This document shows, piece by piece, positions 12,173 to 23,126 of a stretch of 64,000 nucleotides of DNA; position 1 is the first letter of the stretch; every line of letters begins with the position of its first letter. The notes beneath the pieces are model-generated. The model did not search any database, was not told the DNA's origin, and saw nothing but the letters and a program-made list of their open reading frames with translations. The translations under genes and the position numbers were made by a program. The DNA comes from Turritopsis dohrnii (lineage: Eukaryota; Cnidaria; Hydrozoa; Anthoathecata; Oceaniidae): NCBI GenBank assembly GCA_027922465.2, contig BQMF02000026.1:744001-808000 (forward strand), given 5' to 3'.

Positions 12173-13423
12173 ATGAACATGTCAGATTCGGTCATCTTGG
12201 AAATGTGTTGCTATGTAATGTTTCATGAAGACATCGATCGGCAGTTGCAAAGCAAAGAAGATATCATCCATCTGCATAATTTGACTGAGCTGTGTACGGA
12301 ACTTGAATTGGAAAAACACTACTGCAGAACAGAAAGTTTGAGTCAGCTGTTTAAAGAATATTTCGGGCAGATCTTCTTAGCATTTGTGGCGCTTGTGTTA
12401 AATATTGGCGTTATATTTTATTTATATGTTAGAAAAAGAAAGCCTTTGCCATCTGAACGGGTTTTGGGAAGTTTATCCGTTTCGGATACCATTTTCAGTT
12501 TGGTAATCATCGTCACCCTGGTTTTAATGATGGCAGATGACCGTCATCATTTTCTTAAAAATGAAACTTTAAAAATCATATCTGATCAACTCATCCAATT
12601 TTCAATATATGCTTCTATTTTTCACGTGTTATCAATTTCAATGGAACGCCTTTGCGCGGTCACATTCCCTATAAAATACAAAGTTTTCATGGGAAAACAC
12701 CGCCTAACACATTGTATTATTTTCGTGTGGTTGACCACGTTCATTTTACAAGTTTCCCTTGCACTCTACGAACATGTGAATCTTGGAGAAGATGTCGATC
12801 GTGAAAAAGAAAAAAGAAGAATAGGTGTTCATCGAATTGCAGGCGGTATCATGTATGTAGCTGGAACACTGTTGTGTGTTATTTACATTATCATGGTGTA
12901 CAAAATCAGATGTCAAACTAAGTTTTTGCGAAATATTCAAAAAACACAAGATAGTTGCCACCATGACAAACCTAAAAGCTCTCGAGTTAAATCAGAAACA
13001 ATTGCTTTCATCACAGCACTGATTGTATCGCTTGGTTTTCTTGTTTTGACTGCTCCCATGGCAACGATACTTTTGTTCAATATCGGCGTTTCAACTGATT
13101 GGTTAGTTACAGCAGAATGTTTGTTGATTTTTAATTCGATTTTCAACCCGGTGGTGTATTTTTGGAGGGGTCATTATTTGAAGGTACAGAGAAAACGCAA
13201 TCGTTCCCAAAAATCTTCGATGGAATCGCAACACAGTATTGCAGTTAGTTTGGCCAATTTAACGACACCAAGAGTTAGAAAAAAATATGAATTAACAAGT
13301 GGTGACGTCACAGGGTTAGAACAAACGACGACTGCGACGGCTGTAACCCAGTCCCCAAGTAATGTTGGTATTTACAGATGTTACACTGATAAATGGGATG
13401 GTCATTTAAAGCATGATAAATAA
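12173..13423 (+). CDS. Class A (rhodopsin-like) G-protein-coupled receptor, intronless
   Basis: A single open frame of 416 codons from ATG 12173 (A at -3) has the seven-helix pattern of family A receptors. Helices are at about residues 66-86, 98-120, 138-160, 180-199, 224-245, 276-303 and 314-332. The end of TM3 reads ME-RLCAV, so the usual DRY is replaced by ERL. TM7 has a clear NPVVY (residues 325-329) followed by a basic stretch. The N-terminus (about 65 residues) is acidic with a possible N-glycosylation site (NLT). It lacks an obvious signal peptide, which is normal for the family. The long C-tail is Ser/Thr-rich. It should act at the plasma membrane through heterotrimeric G proteins; the ligand cannot be told. 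The stop codon lies in ataaataaata, so a polyadenylation-type AATAAA overlaps the end of the frame. Confidence 0.9.
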   Translation: MNMSDSVILEMCCYVMFHEDIDRQLQSKEDIIHLHNLTELCTELELEKHYCRTESLSQLFKEYFGQIFLAFVALVLNIGVIFYLYVRKRKPLPSERVLGSLSVSDTIFSLVIIVTLVLMMADDRHHFLKNETLKIISDQLIQFSIYASIFHVLSISMERLCAVTFPIKYKVFMGKHRLTHCIIFVWLTTFILQVSLALYEHVNLGEDVDREKEKRRIGVHRIAGGIMYVAGTLLCVIYIIMVYKIRCQTKFLRNIQKTQDSCHHDKPKSSRVKSETIAFITALIVSLGFLVLTAPMATILLFNIGVSTDWLVTAECLLIFNSIFNPVVYFWRGHYLKVQRKRNRSQKSSMESQHSIAVSLANLTTPRVRKKYELTSGDVTGLEQTTTATAVTQSPSNVGIYRCYTDKWDGHLKHDK

Positions 13424-14894
13424 ATATGTTTGTCGGAAGAACAAAAGACGTGTTATCTATTTTCGATTCATGATTCACTCGTTTGATATCGATCACTTGT
13501 ATGCGCGCTATAAATTTCATATATCCCTATAGAACACTACATGAAAATAGAAGCGATCAATGGCGCTAACCAAAGCTTAATATCTGGTCTTCCAGTTACA
13601 CAAATTTAGTGAGAGCAACACAGGAAAACATGTATGTCGGCAACCTAGCTACGACAAATAACCGACTGTAGTGAAAGAACATAATCAGAGAAAAGATGGA
13701 AGTGGATTTATTAACAAACCAACAAAGGCTTATGTGTGATCCTACTGTTGTATTTTTCTCCCCATTCCCGACATTGATTTTTTGCATTCGTACCTGTTTT
13801 TTATAAAGGTATTTCATGTGTTCGTGAATCCTCTGAGGAGCACCCCATAAGTTCCAATTGATCTTTTATTGAAGTCCTGCACAACTACGCCTACTACGGC
13901 TACACGTCGAAAACGACTTTTGGTTAAAGAAAACCGCAAAGTGTATTTAACGGGTATGTTTGTTTACCAAACACTAAATACAAATTGAAGACGAAACAAG
14001 AGCCAGATGGCGCAAAACTGTAGCTGCAAATTTGCTTCTGAAGCAGTACTAAAAAGCCCTTGTTAGTGTAAATGTTAAAATGATTAGTTAGTGTAAGTAG
14101 GGTCTAATCATAAAACACCATAAGTTAATTTATGAAAGACAAAAAGAATTATGAGATCCGGAAAACCCGAGTTATAAAATCGAGATATAAAGTCGAGTTA
14201 TGGGTTATGACGTCATAATTCGAGTTATTAACTGAAAATTTTTAATTTTCCATATCCTTTCGAGTTACTAACTCGAAAATATACTGTCATTTTTACAATT
14301 ACAATTTAAAAAGGTAATATTTGACTTCGAGTTAATAACTCGAAATTACTTTTTCAAATGAATTAAATCGAGTTACTAACTCGATAGTCTGCAAGTTATT
14401 AAAGTTTTCAAAAATTTCTCAGAATTTATCGGGTGCGCTTGATTTTCAGGCGGAGTTAACAGGCGGACTATTTAACGCGCCATAAATTAGCGGGGTCACA
14501 AATTAACGCGGATGGCCGAAGAGACTTTAATTAACACGGTTCAAGGACTGTAATTTTTAAAAATACGGAAAAAATACGGCGTTGGAAATACGTTCTCCTC
14601 ATATAAGATTTGTTATATTTCGCAAAATTACTTTTCCAAAAAAAGAGATTTTCTGGTTCCAATCATTTTGAGACGCACTGTATTGCACGATACATTAATT
14701 AATGGGCGGTTAAATTATGAGGGGGCACAAAAAAGTTTTAATCAACGCGGGTTTTTAAAATCCTCGTCAATTAATTCAACTTAATTTTAAAATGATAAAT
14801 GACAAATGATAAGTTTTCTTAATCCTTAAAAAATGGTAAGAACATATTTACACAATCATTTATAACTACAACATAATATTTAGTTCTATGTGCT
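13424..14894. other. Non-coding stretch with CGAGTTA repeats
   Basis: No gene is seen. Between about 14168 and 14395 the motif cgagtta and its complement taactcg recur many times, three times as near-palindromes of the form cgagttaNtaactcg. From about 14455 to 14760 there are scattered repeats of ttaacgcg/attaacgcgg type. These look like decayed transposon ends. Confidence 0.45.
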
Positions 14895-15182
14895 ATGGTA
14901 AAACAGTTCTTTTCAACCATTTCAACTCTAACGAAGAATACGCAGCAGCAATCGTTATTGTTGCTTTTATGCTCAAACGAGGAAAGGGGAGAATTGGAAA
15001 GGCAGAAACGAAGACGTTGGGTGAAAGCTTGGCTTCAAAAACGAAACTACTTAGGAATTTATAATACTCTTGTGAGGGAATTTCAAGCAGAAGATCATTA
15101 TGAGTATTCAAAGTTGTTAAGAATATCACTGGACAATTTTGCACAAATATTAAGTTTAAGTCCATCCATCGAGAAAGAGTGA
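14895..15182 (+). pseudogene. PIF/Harbinger transposase N-terminal fragment
   Basis: This 95-codon frame contains RRRWVKAWL, LGIYNTLVREF and YSKLLRISLDNFAQIL, the typical beginning of Harbinger (HARBI1-like) DDE nucleases ahead of the catalytic domain. The frame stops right after this region, and no DDE core follows, so it is a truncated remnant. A related stretch, without a usable frame, lies near 61035-61130: both share cagcaatcgt.attgttgct and a downstream cagcataagt...atctcgtccag. Confidence 0.6.
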
Positions 15183-15829
15183 AAAGTAATGTGTGACCCA
15201 ATTCCAGCATAAGTCTCATCTCGTCCAGTTCTTAAGCAACGAAAATATTTATTTACTATGCAGACATTTATTTATTACGCATCACTTTGTTTTAATCTTC
15301 ATAACTGCAAAAAATCGTCGCATGATCATACCTTGTGAGTAGAACAGTAGAACTGACGTAATTCGAATTCCATAATTTTTTAAATGAAAACTCAAACATG
15401 TTTGAATAAAATGACGGATACTTTTCGTCATTTTTTGAGCGTTTACACGGTCAGTTTAGAATGATCATTTAAAAAAAGCCATTTTAACATGATCGTGTAT
15501 TTTGAGCCTTTATACGCGAGGTGTTTGAGAAATGCAAAGCGTTCGTGTGGAAATTTTTTTAGCCTGGAAGTTCCATGATGAAAATCACAGGCAAGCGTTA
15601 GGTGTATGGTGTAGCTGCTCCTCATCATTATTCATATTCTTATTCATATCAGGGATGTGTGAATGGAGATGGATAGTGAATGACTTGAATATCTAAAAAA
15701 TCTATTGTTGTTTCTTTTGTGTCGCTATTGTGTTGAATTCCGTTTGATGTTCGAACTCTGTTACCAGCGGGAAGTTTAAATAGCGAATGATAAATCGTAT
15801 GTCACACGGGAACTGAAAAATCACTGTAA
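15183..15829. other. Non-coding stretch
   Basis: Only the tail of the Harbinger-related similarity (to about 15225) is seen. The rest is unassigned. Confidence 0.3.
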
Positions 15830-15979
15830 CGGCTGATTGTAGGAAAACGATCACATACATTTTTTTCGAGGTCTACAACATGGGCACACTTATTATTGCC
15901 AATTCCTTAATTATTATTATTCCCGTGAACTCAACGCAGGCTGAAGATGGGCGGCGAGCGACTCCGCCTTAGCGGCCAG
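15830..15979 (+). mobile_element. Helitron-like 3' end fragment
   Basis: The stretch resembles the 3' part of the Helitron-like element at 18927-19381: shared cgtgaactcaacgcaggctgaa, the GC-rich hairpin gggcggcgagcgactccgcc, then ttagcggccag in place of ttggcggctag. The end is CCAG instead of CTAG, and the 5' part is missing. It is a decayed member of the same family. Confidence 0.55.
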
Positions 15980-16316
15980 TTTAAAAAAACAGTGTGAATG
16001 TCAACACGTATGGGCTGTTCTTCGAACATTTGACATCATGGATGAGGTTGGGAATAACGCCACTTCACATGAAGGACCAAAATAAAATCCTATACAATGT
16101 CCTTTAAACAAACAATCGCGAAAGTCATATGCGGCCTCATTGATTAAGAGCCCATCCAAAAGATCCAAAAATTTGATAAGAAAGGAAGATTTTCTATTCT
16201 TCCATTAAGATTGGGAGAGCGTTTTGAATGTTTATACACAACGATGGAGGGCTATTGAAAAGGACGCACGCACTTCATTTTATTTTCTGCGATAATGAAT
16301 CGTGCACTTGAATGTA

Positions 16317-16932
16317 CAGTGTGTTTCGTAATGTTGGAAATGGAAATTTTGAAGTTGTTTTTCTAAGTGAATATACCGAATTTCAAAATAATTTTTACAT
16401 CAATGGAAAGCCATTTTCAAGCTCTTTCGGCTAGTATATTTTTGTGAAAAATGAGAAAGTGGGTTTTGAAAAAATAAGGAAAATGTCATCGAAAAATGTA
16501 ATTAAATTTTTAATGACATGTAGTTTAATTACATCGTGCTTATTGTTTGAAAACACTGAATCCATTCAAATTTTTTATTAATTTTATGTTTGTGCTGAGA
16601 CCCCCAAATTGATATTTTAAAACATAAAAGTTTAACGTTTTCCGTGAACACACAGCTTAAATTTGTTTCTTGTTTTCCAAATTTCTGTCATTGTTTCAAA
16701 AAATCTTTTCTTTTCATTCATATCTTAATCGACCATTAAAAATTTAATTACATTTTTCCAAGACATTTTCCTTATTTTTTCAAAAACCACTTTTTCATTT
16801 TTCACAAACACATACTATCCGAAAGAACTTCAAAATGGCTTTCCAACGGTGTAAAAATTGTTTTGAATTTCGGTATATTCATTTAAAAAAACAACTTTAA
16901 AATTTCCATTTCCAACATTACGAAACACACTG
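16317..16932. mobile_element. Mariner-type foldback element, 616 bp
   Basis: The element starts cagtgtgtttcgtaatgttgg and ends with the reverse complement. TA sits on each side (16315-16316 and 16933-16934). The inverted arms are long (over 200 bp), leaving a short middle, so the whole element folds back. TA duplication and the CAGTGTGTTTCG end point to the Tc1/mariner superfamily. No transposase is encoded. Confidence 0.75.
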
Positions 16933-16973
16933 TACACTTATCAATATTATTTCTGTTTCTTTTATGTCATATA

Positions 16974-17513
16974 CAGTGTGTTTCGTAATGTTGGAAATGG
17001 AAATTTTAAAGTTGTTTTTTTAAATGAATATACCGAATTTCAAAATAATTTTTACATCAATGGAAAGCCATTTTCAAGCTCTTTCGGCTAGTATATTTTT
17101 GTGAAAAATGAAAAAGTGGTTTTTGAAAAAATAAGGAAAATGTCTTGGAAAAATGTAATTAAATTTTTAATGGTCAATTAAGATGTGAGTGAAGAGAAAA
17201 GATTTTTTGAAACCATGACAGTAATTTGGAAAACAAAAAACAAATTTAAGCTGTGTGTTCACGAAATACGTTTAACATTTATGTTTTTAAATATCAATTT
17301 GGGAATCTCAGCGCAAAGATAAAATTAATAAAACTTTATATGGATTTAACGCTTTGAAACAATAAGCACGATGTAATTAAACTACGTGTTAATCGACCAT
17401 TAAAAACTTAATGACATTTTTCCAAGACATTTCCCTTATTTATACAAAAACCACTCTTTCATTTTTCACAAAAATATACTAGCCGAAAGAGCTTGAAAAT
17501 GGCGTTCCATTGA
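16974..17513. mobile_element. Second copy of the mariner-type foldback element, right end lost
   Basis: It begins with the same TA-cagtgtgtttcgtaatgttgg only 41 bp after the first copy and follows it closely. The right arm stops near ttccattgat (about 17513), so the outermost ~100 bp of that arm are missing and are replaced by a sequence with repeated gtcgcacgccgcc (17516 and 17571). Confidence 0.7.
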
Positions 17514-18050
17514 TCGTCGCACGCCGCCAACGATCAACATACATTTCAGCCCATGTTCAGCTTGCGTTATGTCGCACGCCGCCCGCAATACATTTTTGGC
17601 AAAACATTTCTTACCGGTTTTTATTTCAAAAATGATCCCTTTATTCAAATCCCGTGTAAGCGTATAAAAGTTTTTGTATGTACTGGCAAAAAAAACTGAC
17701 GTCAAATCAATGATACAGTAGAATCTGACGTCATTATATAGAAAAAAACGTTCTCACCGCTGTGTGGTTTTACGCGGACAATGTAGGAAATCCTACGTAA
17801 AATTTAGTTAAATATATCACTCTCTAAAATAAGTGTGACACACAATTGCGAATTAGTACAATAGGATTTGATGACGTTATAGCCGCAGTACCAAATAAAA
17901 TTTAGGCCTACAATTTTCGTCACCCCATCACCCGCATCGCGTACCCTAAAAAACGTCCATATCCCTATTGGTTATCGGGATATTTCCCCACAAACGTCGC
18001 ATTCGATTGGTTCCCCGTGATCATAAAAGTAATTGACGTCAAATGCCACG

Positions 18051-18926
18051 TCTATATATTAATAGCCGATTCTCCGTCAGTTTGTTTGTTTGTTTGTTTG
18101 TTTGTTCGTTTGTTTGTAAGTCACGCAAAATGGTAGATTAAGTTGTGAGTGAAATTATTTCTTTTTTTTGTGTGCGACGTGAGTTCAAAGCAAATACATT
18201 GCAACCCCAATCGAACGTGACTTTTTTTGGCTGATGAACTAATAGGAATAACGTTTTGTTTTTATCATTATTGTTAGTTTTATATTCCACGTTGACTTGG
18301 CTTTGAAAACAGTACATCAACTAAATACAAAGAAACTAACTGATTAAACATTTTGGACAAAAAGCAGCAGTGGCAGAACGTGGCAGGATATGTTCGGTTT
18401 GCCACTGACTCTTGCCTGACTGTCTGAGATGGGTGAACTTTTTTTTTGAGCAATTAAAATGTTTAAAAACCGATAGGTAAAAAAAGAGTATCATATCAAA
18501 ACAAAATGTTTTTTTTATTTTTTTGCTTTTCTTTTAATAAATTAATTTCTTCTTTTAATTGTTAAGCGTTCTGATCGAACGTTTTTTTACTCTATTTATT
18601 CATTTAGCACGTGCCTTTTTTCTCTCCTCCTTTTGAACTTTTTAAGAAGAGAAACCATTTCCCCCTTACGTTTGATAGCACCCATGTTAGAGCGCGTAAC
18701 TTTTTTTAAAACAAAAGTTAATAAAAAGTTGAAATTTTCTCTATATACGTTTTGAGTGTATTGTTACATTGATAAAAGATTGGTTTTACCAGAGGTTGTG
18801 ACTTCGAATCTGCTTCTGGTTGAACACAAGTTGTACGAGCCGTTTATAAGGAAATTTGACGTTTATTGATACAGCGATACAGAGCAGGTGGACATGGGCG
18901 GCGAGCGACGCCGCCTTGGCGGCTAG
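18051..18926 (+). mobile_element. Helitron-like non-autonomous element A
   Basis: The 5' end is TCTATATATTAATAGCCGATTCTC. The 3' end has the hairpin GGCGGCG-agcga-CGCCGCC followed by TTGGCGGCTAG, i.e. a terminal CTAG a few bases after a GC-rich hairpin. TC...CTRR plus a subterminal hairpin is the hallmark of Helitrons, which make no target duplication. There is no Rep/helicase gene. A (gttt)n run lies at 18081-18117. About 18308-18765 is an inverted duplicate of 20892-21346, so foreign sequence may have been captured or another element inserted. Confidence 0.6.
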
Positions 18927-19381
18927 TCTATATATTAATAGCCGATTCTCTGTCTGTTTGTCTGTAAGTCACGCAAAATGGTAGATTAAGTTGTGAGAGT
19001 AATTACTTTATTTTATTTTGTGCGACGTCAGTGTGAAACCATTGTATTGAGACCCTAATCGAATGCGACGTTTAGGGAAAAGTATCTCCCTGACGAGTAG
19101 GGATAACTGACGTTTTTTGGGGTTCGCGATACAGGCGAAAGGGTGACGAGAAATTTGGGTCTAATTTTTTGGGGGGACGGGTCTATGATATCATCAAATT
19201 TTTTGATCAACAATATCTCCGTAATGGTTGGTCGTAGCAAAACGATCCCATACATTTTTTGATCAGTTTTTCGAGCTCTACAACATGGACACACTTATTA
19301 TTTCCAATTCCTTAATTTTATTTTTCGTGAACTCAACGCAGGCTGAACATGGGCGGTGAGCGACGCCGCCTTGGCGGCTAG
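18927..19381 (+). mobile_element. Helitron-like non-autonomous element B, abutting element A
   Basis: Element B begins TCTATATATTAATAGCCGATTC on the base after element A's terminal CTAG. It ends with the same hairpin and ttggcggCTAG at 19378-19381, followed by T. At 455 bp it is about half as long as A and shares its first ~90 bp and its 3' end. The exact head-to-tail contact suggests tandem Helitron insertion. Confidence 0.65.
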
Positions 19382-19619
19382 TGTTTTTATATTAATCGTG
19401 AATGTGTCTTGCGTGGTCTAACCGCCGCTATATGACCACGATTAAGAAGATTTTAACCCAGGTAAATTTTTTTGCCTAGTTTAACTTCAAAAAGGATGTG
19501 TCAAATTCGCCTTTCCCGGGTGGGAAACGCGTGACGAAAGTTTTAATTAGGGAATTGGAAACAGAAAGTATACGCATGTTGTAGCGCTAGAAAAAGTGAT
19601 CGAAGAAAACGACCAACCG

Positions 19620-19810
19620 TTGAAGAGATATCGTGGATCAAAGATTTTGATGACGTCATAGCCTCAGTACCAAATAAAATTCAGGCCCAAATGTTGCATC
19701 ACCCCATCGCTTGTATCGCCGACCTCAAAAAAACGTCATTGGTTATCGAGATGTTTCCCCAAAAACGTGGGGATGCAATGCAATGGTTCCCTCGTGATCA
19801 TAAAAAAACT
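19620..19810 (+). repeat. Dispersed repeat shared with 17870-18050
   Basis: Both stretches carry gatgacgt.atagcc.cagtaccaaataaaatt.aggcc, a shared catcaccccatc-like block, cattggttatcg.gat.tttcccc and ggttcc.cgtgatcataaaa. They are two diverged copies of one repeat, perhaps part of a longer Helitron-family body. Confidence 0.6.
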
Positions 19811-20312
19811 GACAGATGGCTTTTGTATGGTGGCTGAGAAGGGCCATGGAGAAAAAAGTTTCAGTATCAAGAAAAAGATTTTCAAAATCGAGAAAAAAAT
19901 TTCAAAATCAAAATCAAGAAATTAAAATTGAAAATTCTTTCGGAGCCGTAATTTTGCAAGGTTAATAAATAAATACTAACATGTAGCTTTAGCTAAAAAT
20001 GCGCCCGCGCTCAAGCATTCCAATTTGTACACACAGCAAGCTATACATTGCAAGTCTATACAACGGAAACAAAAACAAACAAAAATTTGTTACTTTTTGT
20101 TATCTCTTAGGCCTATGTCACACTGATGCTAATATACCTTTCAAAAAGTGTAAATGAGGCTTAACAAGTAATATCAGAAAGTATTTGCGACAAACAAAAG
20201 AAATGTGTGAACTGGAACATGGATACGTATTTTATAATCAAAGTAAGATTTGTTAAAGAAACTATGCAAGAACCAAAAGAAAAAAAAAACTTTGAAATTT
20301 GCGTTTCAAACT

Positions 20313-22015
20313 TTAACTCAAAACAAAAAATAGCCAACGTTTACATGAAATAGCAAGAAAAAAAAAATATGAAAAGGTTTCATTGATCATGATCACTAGT
20401 GGAGGACAGTTAAAGAAGAAAAACAAGAATTTGTAATATTTCTTGCATACTCAGAAATCCAATAAAAATGGCAAGATTCACCAAAAATCAGTGAATTGAA
20501 TAAAATTTATTGAATGAAAGATTTAGAGCCAAAACATATACAAACATAAAATGTATGGTTGGCAAAATTTCAGATTTCAAGCTGTGCTTCAAAATCCTTG
20601 TTGTTCACTTCACTAAAACAACACAAAAGTAATATAAAAAATGTTTAATTAATTTTAGCATACGATTTTTTTAAATAACATAATATAATATAATAATAAA
20701 TCAGGAAAGAGATACATAAAAAACATTCTGTCTCCCACTTAAAGTACCATGCTTTGAAACGAGAAAAAAGCAAAGTCAGCTAATAATTGTATTCCACCGT
20801 GTAACGTCAACACGAAAGTTGGAGGATGAAGATGAGGATGAGGATGAGGATGAAGAACAAAATCGGAAACTGACATTCGCCTATCTCGTGAAACTACACT
20901 CAAAACGTAGAGAGAGAAAACTTCAACTTTTTATTAGCTTTTGTTTTAAAAAAGTTACGCGCTCTAACATGGGTGCTATCAAACGTAAGGGGGAAATGGT
21001 TTCTCTTGTTAAAAAGATCACACAGGAGGAGAGAAAAAAGGCACGTGCTAAATGAATAAAGAGAATAAAAAAACGTTCGATCAGAAGCGCTTAACAATTA
21101 AAAAAAGAAATTAAATTAAAAGACAAGCAAAAAAATATTTTGTTTCATGATACTCTTTTTTTACCTATCGCTTTTTAAACATTGTGATTGCTCGAAAAAA
21201 AGTTTACCCGTCTCAGACAGTCAGGCAAGAATACGTTAGGATACACTGGCAAACATGCTGCCACATTCTGCCACTGCTGGTTTTGGTCCAAACTGTTTAA
21301 TCAGTTAGTTTCTTTGTATTTAGTTGATGAATTGTTTTCAAAGCCAACGTAGTCAACGTAGTCCTTGGAATATAAAACTAACAATAATTGCCCCCGCAGC
21401 GAGCGTAAGCGAGCGAGGAGGCATAGTAGTTTCACGAGATAGGCGAATGTCAGTTCCGATTTTGTTCTTCATCATCATCATCATCATCTTCCAACTTTCG
21501 TGTTGACGTTACACGGTGGAATACAATTAATTAGCTGACTTTGCTTTTTTTTCCCGTTTCAAAGCATGGTACTGTAAGTGGAATGTTTTTTCGCATCTCT
21601 TTCCTAATTTATTATTATATTATGCTATGTTATTTAGGAAGTTCGTATGCTAAAATTGCTTAGACATTTTTCATATTACTTTTGTGTTGTTTTAGTGAAG
21701 TGAACGACCAGGATTTTGAAGCACAGCTTGAAATCTGAAATTTTGCCAACAACATTTTATTTTTGTATATTATGTTTTAGCTCTAAATAATCTTTCGTTC
21801 GATAAATTTTATTCAATGCACTGATTTTTGGCAGATCTTGCCTTAAAAAGATTTTAATTGGATTTCTGTGTATGCAAAAAAGCCTACAAATTGTCGTTCT
21901 TCGTGTTTTCCTTCTTTGTCCTCAAAACCTGGTGTGATCATGATCAATAAAACCTTCTTATATTCCTTTCTTGTTTTTTTATGTAAACTTTGGCTATTTC
22001 TTGTTTCGAATCAAA
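20313..22015. repeat. Large imperfect palindrome (~1.7 kb)
   Basis: About 20313-20893 is the reverse complement of about 21437-22015, at roughly 85-90% identity by eye. An example is the 20560 block ggcaaaatttcagatttcaagc against its complement near 21740. The ~540-bp centre (20894-21436) is itself an inverted copy of 18308-18765. The left arm carries a (gatgag)n run (20826-20856) and the right arm its complement. It could be a foldback transposon or an inverted duplication. Confidence 0.7.
20819..21055 (+). other. Acidic/basic ORF inside the palindrome
   Basis: A 78-codon frame starts with an Asp/Glu run encoded by the gatgag microsatellite and ends in a Lys/Arg-rich segment (ITQEERKKARAK). 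The inverted partner copy at 18.3-18.8 kb does not keep one open frame. I do not recognise it and regard it as doubtful. Confidence 0.15.
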
Positions 22016-22567
22016 TTTTTTAATTCAATTTCCGCGCGCTCGTAGGAAATTGTTTGGTTTAGACATTCTATCTATCTATCTATCTAACTATCTGACTGTC
22101 TATGTAACAGTTTTTTGCCGTTTTCGGAAAGTCCGTTCGGATTTCGAATTGTTTGTTTATTCAGAATAGTTAATGAAAGACCCAAAACTCTATGGAAAAT
22201 TTAATACTAAAAGGCCACTTTCAATATCAATTCATAAAAATGTTAACTTTTTAATACTTTTGGAATACTTTTAGAAGTTATTTTAGCCGTTTTATAATGA
22301 AAACTTCCCAATTCAATTATCCTTTAAAACTTCTTTAAAAAGTCAGTAAAATATGCACACCGAGCACGTGAAACGTTCTCGAACCGATTTAGTTTATGTT
22401 TTGAGGAAGTTATATATATAGATTATTTAGAAGAAGCTTTGAAGAAGAATTTTAAGACTTTATCTACTATTGCAATCGAAATATAATCATGAGAACGTTC
22501 CTTACGGAGGAAATATTGATATTTAGCTGACTCTGGAAAAAAATTCTTGAAAACGAAGGTGAATGTT
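22016..22567. other. Spacer with (TCTA)n microsatellite
   Basis: A tcta tetranucleotide run lies near 22069-22100. Nothing else is recognised before the retrotransposon. Confidence 0.5.
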
Positions 22568-22847
22568 TGTTTTGAACTTCGTTCGGAACGCCATTCCAAT
22601 ACTTTCGGTTCCGTTAAATATTACAAAGCAGAAGCCAAAAGTAAACAGACGCAGTGGAAAACTGGAGTGACGAAGTGGCTGAAAAGTATGGACGTCTCTG
22701 CTAACTCTTAAGTTTTATTATATTTGTAGTTATTTGACACTTAGTTATCATCTTTGTAGGTTATCGAACCCATCTTATTTAAAAGAAAAAGAGATTCGTT
22801 TGATACAAGGCTACTCACTCTGTGTCTTCCTGTATATATTCAAAACA
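22568..22847 (+). repeat. 5' LTR of the BEL/Pao element
   Basis: 280 bp, beginning tgttttgaac and ending ttcaaaaca (TG...CA with an 8-bp inverted end tgttttga/tcaaaaca). Compared with the 3' LTR there are about 8 substitutions and one 2-bp indel, i.e. near 3% divergence, so insertion was moderately recent. Confidence 0.95.
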
Positions 22848-23126
22848 TTCGATAACTTAGCTACACATTTCAATCGACACTAGCAGGTCTTCATTGAAAG
22901 TGTTATTCGATTATTCGATCGATAAACAAAAGATTTGATGTATAAAAGGGAAAAACATCAAGTTTTTAGTGAATTCATAAACATAAGCAAAAGTCAAAGC
23001 AGAAACTTCAAAATAATAGCTACTTCGTAGCTTCAGATAGCAAATATTCCAACGCCGTAACCTCAATTATCTAAATCTGCTACTTCATACCTTCCATTAG
23101 CTACATAAAGAGAGAATCGCGGGAAA

